NCBI RefSeq assembly: GCF_014194695.1
Contig: NZ_JACIAH010000005.1
Location: forward strand, 248,001 to 312,000
Length of the DNA stretch: 64,000 nucleotides
Source of the DNA: Rhizobium sp. BK399
GTDB taxonomy: Bacteria; Pseudomonadota; Alphaproteobacteria; Rhizobiales; Rhizobiaceae
Direction of reading: 5' to 3'
The position numbers and the translations under genes are program-made. The notes below the pieces were generated by a model that was not told the origin of the DNA, made no database searches, and saw nothing but the letters and a program-made list of their open reading frames with translations. Shown piece after piece: positions 58,425 through 64,000 of the stretch (positions are counted from its first letter, which is position 1; each line of letters starts with the position of its first letter).

Positions 58425-60971
58425 TTACCCCTTGAGATTGCCATCTGCCGATTTGCCGCGCAACCGGCGCACCGTACCGGCTTCTTCGTCCACTTCACTC
58501 GCCTCGGAGGCGTCTTCGATCTTCGCTGGTGGTTTGCCGGCGGCAGTTGCCGTTCCGACGTGGTCCGCCTGACGATGGAACACGACATCGCTCTGCGGGA
58601 GGGGAATTTCGACGCCCTCCTCCCGGAACCTCTTGAGGATCGCGATACGCAGATCATTCCTGACCTTCAGGCCGTCACCCATGTCCGCAAGCATGAAACG
58701 AAGCTCGAAGTCCAGCGAATACGGCCCGAACCGCAGGAACTCCACGTGTGGCTCAGGATTGCGGAGCACCACGGGTACGGCGTTGACGAGTTCCAACAGA
58801 ATATCCATCACCTTTTGCGGGTCGGACTCGTAGCTTACCGAAACCGGAATTTCGGACCGCCCCATCTTGTTGCGGTGCGTCCAGTTGCCGACAGATGCGT
58901 TGATCAATTCGGAATTCGGCACGATGATCGACTGCTTGCGGAACGTCTCGATCTCAGTCGCGCGCACGGAAATCCGCTTCACGATGCCTTCGGCGGTGCC
59001 GGAGACTACGTGGTCGCCCACCTTGAACGGCCGCTCGACAAGCAGGATCAGGCCGGACACGAAGTTCGACACGATGTTCTGGAGACCGAAACCGATACCA
59101 ACCGAAAGCGCGGAGGCAACGAGCGCGAAGCTCGAGAGGTCAATGCCCGCTGCTGAAACGCCGACAATCGCCGCAAGGCCGACGCCGAGATAACCGATGC
59201 CCGTCTTGACCGAATTCCGAACGCCGAGATCGACATGGCTGCGGGCCATGACGTTGCCGTCAAGCCAGCGCTGGATCCAACGGGTCAGCAGGTAACCGCC
59301 GGCAAAGAGCAGGATACCGGTCATGATGCCGACCAGCGAAATACTGATACCGCCCAGCCGGACCTCCGTAAGAAGGCGATAGGCGATGAGCTGGAGGTCC
59401 TGGATATGGAAGCCCCACAGCAGCAGCACCAGCGGAATGCCGACCATCAGCGCAATCGCCGAGATGCACATCCCGACCAACAATCCCGCTTGGTCGATGG
59501 CGACCGGGCCGAGTTTGAAGCGTCGCTGAAGGAAGCGGCCAAACGACGTCTCGCCGAAGGTCTCGCTGCGAGAAATGGCCTTCCCCGACAAAAGACCGAT
59601 ATAGGTCGTAACGATGATCGCGCCGGTGATGATCAACTGGGTGGCAACGAAGCGGGCAAGCCCGACGTAGCCGGTCAAAGCTGTTATGATCAAACCTGCA
59701 CCAAGCACGCGCAAGATGATCGCCATGCCGCGTGGCCAATGCCGTCCCGGCGCGTCCGGATCACCGTTTCGCGCCAGCATTGGACGACCGAAAGAGGCTG
59801 CGATCAGGATGAGGCCGATGATCAGGGCCGCGATCAGACTCTTGACGACGGTCAGGACCAGTGGAGATCCGAGCTCCTCGCTGATGCTGCCGAGGAGATA
59901 ATCGAGCGCGTTGACGACGGCCATCGCAAGCAGGCAAGCGCCAATCGAGCTCGCGCCGCGGTTGGAAAGCTTGACAAGGCGCCAATGCGGCTCCTTGGGC
60001 GCGAACACTGCATTGGTGAAGCGCCTGACGAAATAGATCAGCCCTATCGACCCGAAGAGAGCGCCGATGATGGGCGCGATATCAGGCCTCAAAACGTTGA
60101 AACTGTTGAGGAAGAAGTAGGACGTGACCAGCAGGGCGGCGAGCGCGAGCGTCCTGATGAGCGTCGACCAGAAAGCAATGGAGAGACGGTTTATGTAGGA
60201 AGGTTGCTCGTCCGTCTCCTTGCGCTGCAGGTAGCGGCCGAAGACTCGATAGCCGCCGGATAGAAGCACAAGGGCTGTCGCCAGGGACATGAAGATGGCG
60301 GCAAAGAAGGCGAAAGCCTTGAACTTCAAGACGAAGCCGAGCCAGCTGCTCAGGGCCTGGATGAACTCCGAGCCTTCCTGAACGAAGGCGCGTCCCGCAT
60401 CGTCGAGGACAGAAAACGAAATGTCCGTGCGCCGTAGCAGAGTAGCGGCGAAGAGCTGACGGCGGGTCTCGGCAATGCGGTTGCCAAGCTTGCCAATGGC
60501 GGCAGAAAGGGTTTCGGCATCGCCGGTGACGGCGTTGATCTGCGCACGCTCCGAGGTCAAGGCGTTACGCTCGGTCGTGACGATCTCAGCCTCTGCCGGT
60601 TGACCTTCCTTCGGCGGATCGCCCAGTTCGGCGAGGCGGTTCTTGATCTGGTCGAGCCGTGGCCTCAGGCCGACGGAAACGTTGAGGACCGTGCGTCCGA
60701 GTTCATCGGTCTTTCCGGCAAAAGCCACCAGCGCGTCGTCATCGTCGCTCTTCTGTTTGACACCGTCCTCCAGCGAGGCGAGATCCTGCTTTGCCTTCTC
60801 GATCGCCTTCGCGGCCTGCTCGACTGGGCTGTCGACGACAGACGGCTGCTCAGTCGCTTGCGTCGGCTGCGCGGCCTGCGGTGCAGCCGTCTGGGCGCCC
60901 GCAAGGTTCGCGCCGACTACCGCCAGCGTTGCGACAAGGAGAATGCGAAGCAAGAATTGTGTCGGCCGCAA
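58425..60971 (-). CDS. DUF3772-containing mechanosensitive channel (MscS/MscK type)
   Basis: 848 aa. A signal peptide (to GANLAGAQT) is followed by a coiled periplasmic region (about 40-200, including DUF3772), about eleven membrane segments and the MscS core near residues 600-780 (GLQNIVSNFVSGLILLVERP, KVGDHV, IVPNSELINASVGNWTH). The cytoplasmic end is charged. The channel opens on hypo-osmotic shock, with the periplasmic domain possibly tuning it. Length is typical. Confidence 0.92.
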   Translation of the reverse strand: MRPTQFLLRILLVATLAVVGANLAGAQTAAPQAAQPTQATEQPSVVDSPVEQAAKAIEKAKQDLASLEDGVKQKSDDDDALVAFAGKTDELGRTVLNVSVGLRPRLDQIKNRLAELGDPPKEGQPAEAEIVTTERNALTSERAQINAVTGDAETLSAAIGKLGNRIAETRRQLFAATLLRRTDISFSVLDDAGRAFVQEGSEFIQALSSWLGFVLKFKAFAFFAAIFMSLATALVLLSGGYRVFGRYLQRKETDEQPSYINRLSIAFWSTLIRTLALAALLVTSYFFLNSFNVLRPDIAPIIGALFGSIGLIYFVRRFTNAVFAPKEPHWRLVKLSNRGASSIGACLLAMAVVNALDYLLGSISEELGSPLVLTVVKSLIAALIIGLILIAASFGRPMLARNGDPDAPGRHWPRGMAIILRVLGAGLIITALTGYVGLARFVATQLIITGAIIVTTYIGLLSGKAISRSETFGETSFGRFLQRRFKLGPVAIDQAGLLVGMCISAIALMVGIPLVLLLWGFHIQDLQLIAYRLLTEVRLGGISISLVGIMTGILLFAGGYLLTRWIQRWLDGNVMARSHVDLGVRNSVKTGIGYLGVGLAAIVGVSAAGIDLSSFALVASALSVGIGFGLQNIVSNFVSGLILLVERPFKVGDHVVSGTAEGIVKRISVRATEIETFRKQSIIVPNSELINASVGNWTHRNKMGRSEIPVSVSYESDPQKVMDILLELVNAVPVVLRNPEPHVEFLRFGPYSLDFELRFMLADMGDGLKVRNDLRIAILKRFREEGVEIPLPQSDVVFHRQADHVGTATAAGKPPAKIEDASEASEVDEEAGTVRRLRGKSADGNLKG

Positions 60972-61051
60972 AATGTCCCCGCTCGGGTTTGCTGGATCAA
61001 ATTGAAATCCAGCTTTTCATAAGAAAGAAAGGCGACAGAAAGGCGACGCGA

Positions 61052-61609
61052 TCAGAAGCCTGCGCCCGGCTGCGCCAGATACTCCAGTTCTGCCGCACTC
61101 GACTGCCGCCCGACGATGGCGTTCCGGTGCGGAAACCGCCCGTAGGCTGCAATCACGTCCCGGTGGCGAAGCGCATAGTCGATATATTCCTCATCGCCAA
61201 GCGCCCTGAACAACGCGACCGCGCGCTCCTGTTCTTCCAGATCTTCACAATGCTCGAAAGGCATGTAGAAGAACGTCCTGCACTCCGGGCTGACCTGCAT
61301 ATCGGCGCCAACTTCCAGTGCGAGCTTTGCCTCGCGCAGTGCAAGCCCGTCGGTCGCGAAGGCGAACGGTGTCGCACGATAAATATTGCGCGGAAACTGG
61401 TCGAGTACGATGACGGCGGCAAGCCTGCTGTTTGGCGTCGCACGCCATTCCTCGGTCACGCCACGAGAGAGTGCGAGATGGGTGTCGCGGAAACGGTGGC
61501 GGATATCCCGATCAAGCTCCGTTGTCGTGGCGAACCATTGGTCTCGCCCGCACTCCTCGAACCAGAAGTCGAAGACCTCCTGCGGCGTACAGACATATCC
61601 GAGCTCCAT
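61052..61609 (-). CDS. DUF924 family protein
   Basis: 185 aa from ATG 61609 (GGGAGGAAAT upstream). Family patterns EVFDFWFEECGRDQWF, VIVLDQFPRNIYR, FFYMPFEHCED and HRDVIAAYGRFPHRNAIVGR are all present. It is an all-helical TPR-like protein of unknown function, widespread in proteobacteria. Starts 40 bases after the MFS gene stop, probably the same transcript. Confidence 0.9.
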   Translation of the reverse strand: MELGYVCTPQEVFDFWFEECGRDQWFATTTELDRDIRHRFRDTHLALSRGVTEEWRATPNSRLAAVIVLDQFPRNIYRATPFAFATDGLALREAKLALEVGADMQVSPECRTFFYMPFEHCEDLEEQERAVALFRALGDEEYIDYALRHRDVIAAYGRFPHRNAIVGRQSSAAELEYLAQPGAGF

Positions 61610-61649
61610 ATTTCCTCCCGACGAACACCGACCGATTGCAAGGCACAAG

Positions 61650-63089
61650 CTATTTCGTGCCGATCTTGTGACCCGACACTTCGGCGCCGGCATCCGGCGC
61701 CAGTTGCAAGAAGCGCAGAGACGATATGATGCCGATCGTACCGACGACAAGAAACGCCCAGCGAAAATCGACCAGCCCCGGCCCCTCGACACCGCGCAAA
61801 GAGACGGAGACGTTGAGCGCCGCTGCCGCGATCGCGACGCCAAGCAGCATGGCAACCTGCTGCAACATGCTCGACAGCGTGGACGCCGAACTGCGTTGCG
61901 CGGGATTGATATCGGCAAAGGCTAGAGTATTCAGCGCCGTAAATTCCATCGACCGCGAGAGGCCGGCAATCATCAGCAATGCATAGATGATGAGGCGTGG
62001 TGTCGCCGGAACGAGAAAGCCGCAGGCCGCAATCGACAGAGCGGCAATCAAGCCATTGCCGAAGAGCACCGTGCGAAACCCAAGCTTCGCGAGCAGCGGC
62101 GTCGTTACGGCTTTCATGCCGAGATTTCCGAGAAAGTAGACCAGCAGGTAGGCGCCAGCCTCGATTGAACTCAATCCAAAGCCGAGCTGGAAGAGCAGCG
62201 GCAGGAGAAACGGCGTCGCATTGATCGCGACGCGGCTTGCCGTCCCGGCTGAAAGCGTCGCTATCGCATAGGTCTGTACCTTGAAAGCGGAGAGCTCCAG
62301 GAGCGGATTGGTAACCCGTAGGAAGTGTCGTGTCGCCATGACCGACAGCACGATGCCCGCCGCGAGCATCAAAAGGATCGGAAGCACGCCGCCATCCCAT
62401 TTCACGGAGAGTTCCAGCGCTGCGAGCAGAAAGGTCAGCCCGCCTGCGCTGAGGATAAACCCCAGCACATCCAGCCGGCCGGCATCCTCTTCGCGTTGCT
62501 CCGGCACGAAACGAAGAACCAGCGCCATGCCGAGAACGCCGATCGGCAGGTTGATGAGGAAATTCCAGTGCCAGCTGGCATATGTCGTGATGAAGCTGCC
62601 GAGCAGCGGCCCGATAACCGGAGCTGTCAGCGCCGGCCAGGTAATGAGTGCGATCGCCTGAACGAGCTCCGACTTTCGAGCATTCTTCAGGACGATGATC
62701 CGTCCGACCGGCGTCATCAACGCGCTGCCCGCGCCTTGGACGGCACGCGCGACGACGAACTCGCCCAGACCACTGGCCAAACCGCAGAACAGCGAGGCAA
62801 TGGTGAAGACGGCAATCGACGCCAGGAAGATGCGCCTTGCGCCGTATCGGTCCCCAAGCCATCCCGAAAGCGGAATGAAGGCCGCCATCGTCAGCATGTA
62901 GACCGTAATGCCAATACTCATCGATACCGGCTGAACGCCGAAACTCGCAGCCATCTGCGGCAGTGACGTCGTGACTATCGTGCCATCGAGAATCTGCATG
63001 AAAAACGAAACGGCGACGACCAGCGCAACGATTTTCGCCTTGCGGATACTCTCCACATCGTCCTTCTCTGTCGTCTGCATAGTTGTCAT
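61650..63089 (-). CDS. MFS multidrug exporter, DHA2 (EmrB/QacA) family
   Basis: 479 aa from ATG 63089; the frame opens at 63116 without support. About 14 hydrophobic segments. Motif D1-like LDGTIVTTSLPQMA, motif A GWLGDRYGARRIF and motif C-like TWPALTAPVIGPLLGSFI identify a proton-driven exporter. Cytosolic N-terminus TTMQTTEKDD. Substrate unknown. Confidence 0.9.
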   Translation of the reverse strand: MTTMQTTEKDDVESIRKAKIVALVVAVSFFMQILDGTIVTTSLPQMAASFGVQPVSMSIGITVYMLTMAAFIPLSGWLGDRYGARRIFLASIAVFTIASLFCGLASGLGEFVVARAVQGAGSALMTPVGRIIVLKNARKSELVQAIALITWPALTAPVIGPLLGSFITTYASWHWNFLINLPIGVLGMALVLRFVPEQREEDAGRLDVLGFILSAGGLTFLLAALELSVKWDGGVLPILLMLAAGIVLSVMATRHFLRVTNPLLELSAFKVQTYAIATLSAGTASRVAINATPFLLPLLFQLGFGLSSIEAGAYLLVYFLGNLGMKAVTTPLLAKLGFRTVLFGNGLIAALSIAACGFLVPATPRLIIYALLMIAGLSRSMEFTALNTLAFADINPAQRSSASTLSSMLQQVAMLLGVAIAAAALNVSVSLRGVEGPGLVDFRWAFLVVGTIGIISSLRFLQLAPDAGAEVSGHKIGTK

Positions 63090-63384
63090 TGATCTGCCGA
63101 TGTGGAACCTGAACATCCGGACGGAGCGCGGGAGGCGGCGTCCGACACGTGCCGAACGGCACTTCTGCTAGATAGGCCGATCGGCGCAGCACGGAAAGAG
63201 AAAATCCTGAAATCTCAAAGGATTTTGCTCTCCGGAGCCCATCCGAGCACGCCGCAAGCAACACGCTGCGCGCGAAATTTCGAAACAGAAACAATTTGAC
63301 AGCTATTGCTTCTGCAGCCACCGTAGCGAAACAACGGGGGCAGCCTGGCGCCGTATTATCTTCACCCGATTGGGGCACAAGTCG

Positions 63385-64000
63385 ATGAACGAAACGCTGC
63401 TTGTTCTCAACACCGGCTCGTCGAGCCTGAAGTTCCAGATCTTCGAGGAACGGGATCTCACCGTGCTGATGAGCGGCAAGGTCACCGGCATCGGCGACAC
63501 GCCCGAAATGCGCGCCAAACTGCCCAACGGGCGGGAGACGAAAAACTCCTTGCCCGCGGACACCGATCACAACACAGCCCTAAGCGCCGTGATGAACCTT
63601 ATCCGCGACCATGATCATGCCTGGCGGACGGCCGCAGTTGTTCATCGCGTCGTTCACGGTGGGCAAGATTTCGCAGAACCCGTTATCGTCACCCCGGAGG
63701 TGATGCGCCGCCTAGAAGCACTCATCCCGTTGGCGCCGCTTCACCAACCACACAATCTCGCCGGCATCACCGCTTCGGCCCGATTGGGGAGCGGCGCGCC
63801 GGATATTGCCTGCTTCGACACCGCCTTTCACGCGGGGCACGACAAATTGGCAAGTAGCTTCGCGCTGCCACAGGATATGCGCGACAAGGGCATTCGCCGC
63901 TACGGCTTCCACGGGCTTTCGTATGAATGGATCTCGCAGGTGCTGGCTAGAGACCATCCGGGTCTGCATGCGGGTCGAGTTGTCATCGGACACCTCGGCA
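63385..64000 (+). CDS. ackA: Acetate kinase, 5' part (continues beyond window)
   Basis: 205 codons are visible. The sequence opens with NETLLVLNTGSSSLKFQIFE (ATP/acetate fold), then AVVHRVVHGGQDF, PLAPLHQPHNL, ACFDTAFHAG and RRYGFHGLSYEWIS, the standard ASKHA acetate kinase pattern. It makes acetyl phosphate from acetate and ATP (or the reverse). TTGACA lies at 63297-63302 upstream, but no matching -10 box is clear. Divergent to the MFS gene. Confidence 0.93.
   Translation, partial: MNETLLVLNTGSSSLKFQIFEERDLTVLMSGKVTGIGDTPEMRAKLPNGRETKNSLPADTDHNTALSAVMNLIRDHDHAWRTAAVVHRVVHGGQDFAEPVIVTPEVMRRLEALIPLAPLHQPHNLAGITASARLGSGAPDIACFDTAFHAGHDKLASSFALPQDMRDKGIRRYGFHGLSYEWISQVLARDHPGLHAGRVVIGHLG

Noticed and set aside
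63297..63360. Sigma-70 promoter for ackA (TTGACA at 63297, TATTAT at 63355)
   Set aside because: The two hexamers are over 50 bases apart and no alternative -10 box at 16-18 bases was convincing.
61456..63570. 704-codon minus-strand frame overlapping the MFS gene
   Set aside because: It is a shadow of the MFS and DUF924 genes in another frame and has no domain-like pattern or usable start.
1..64000. tRNA, rRNA, CRISPR arrays and complete insertion sequences
   Set aside because: I scanned intergenic stretches by eye and found no cloverleaf, no rRNA-like block, no regularly spaced repeats and no transposase frame; a covariance-model search would be needed to exclude small RNAs.

Overview
The window is GC-rich, gene-dense bacterial DNA. 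Its gene content points to an alphaproteobacterium of the Rhizobiaceae (Sinorhizobium/Ensifer or Rhizobium type). The pointers are a GT21-like lipid glycosyltransferase, ribose-type and polar-amino-acid ABC operons with paired LacI/GntR regulators, a DUF3772 MscK-like channel, tandem PleD-like receivers, and a set of promoters matching the rhizobial general-stress sigma factor consensus GGAAC-N16/17-(C/G)GTT (RpoE2/EcfG). The species cannot be fixed from this sequence. I saw no rRNA, tRNA, CRISPR array or intact transposase.

Layout. 1-2.3 kb: the end of a methyltransferase gene, a structured intergenic region with a stress-type promoter, a small protein and a membrane glycosyltransferase. 2.3-4.5 kb: a CHASE4-like/GGDEF/EAL protein. 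4.8-13.9 kb: a minus-strand unit, probably controlled by its own LacI repressor through a perfect 22-bp palindrome. It contains a solute-binding protein, a permease, an SDR relic, a fused kinase/M23 peptidase/class III aminotransferase, the LacI regulator and a GH42 beta-galactosidase. 14-21 kb: a Prc protease, a methanethiol oxidase (SBP56) with a membrane partner, and an ABC half-transporter fusion. 21-25.3 kb: an envelope/stress block (DUF1328, phospholipase D, endonuclease/exonuclease/phosphatase, iron-permease-like protein) in which four genes have RpoE2-type promoters. 25.4-33.7 kb: an SDR gene, then an unsaturated-uronate (pectin-type) catabolic operon (kdgF-kduD-kduI, a ribose-type ABC transporter, an aldehyde dehydrogenase) with a divergent GntR regulator.

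34-50.6 kb is an accessory zone for electrophile and oxidative stress. It holds epoxide hydrolases, cupins, an old-yellow-enzyme reductase, a quinone-type oxidoreductase, VOC proteins, Ohr and an Ohr-like paralogue. Small repressors (ArsR, MarR, TetR) sit beside clear palindromes. It also holds gene relics: a YeeE fragment, a Nudix gene with an in-frame TGA, an AraC fragment and an epoxide hydrolase with an internal deletion. 48.58-48.76 kb is a mirror-image divergent promoter between ohr and an epoxide hydrolase gene; downstream lies an Ohr paralogue that has lost its peroxidatic cysteine, followed by a large STAND-type regulator.

53.7-64 kb: a small basic protein with a clean terminator, a GlxA/GbdR-type regulator, a REC-REC-GGDEF protein next to a REC-REC paralogue whose first receiver has lost its phospho-acceptor, the 3' relic of a GcvT-domain gene, a DUF3772 MscS-type channel, a DUF924 protein, a DHA2-type exporter and the start of acetate kinase. 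The least explained items are the mirrored promoter with the Ohr-like CPYC protein and STAND regulator, the RpoE2-type promoter set with a probably leaderless gene, and the LacI-controlled fusion operon.
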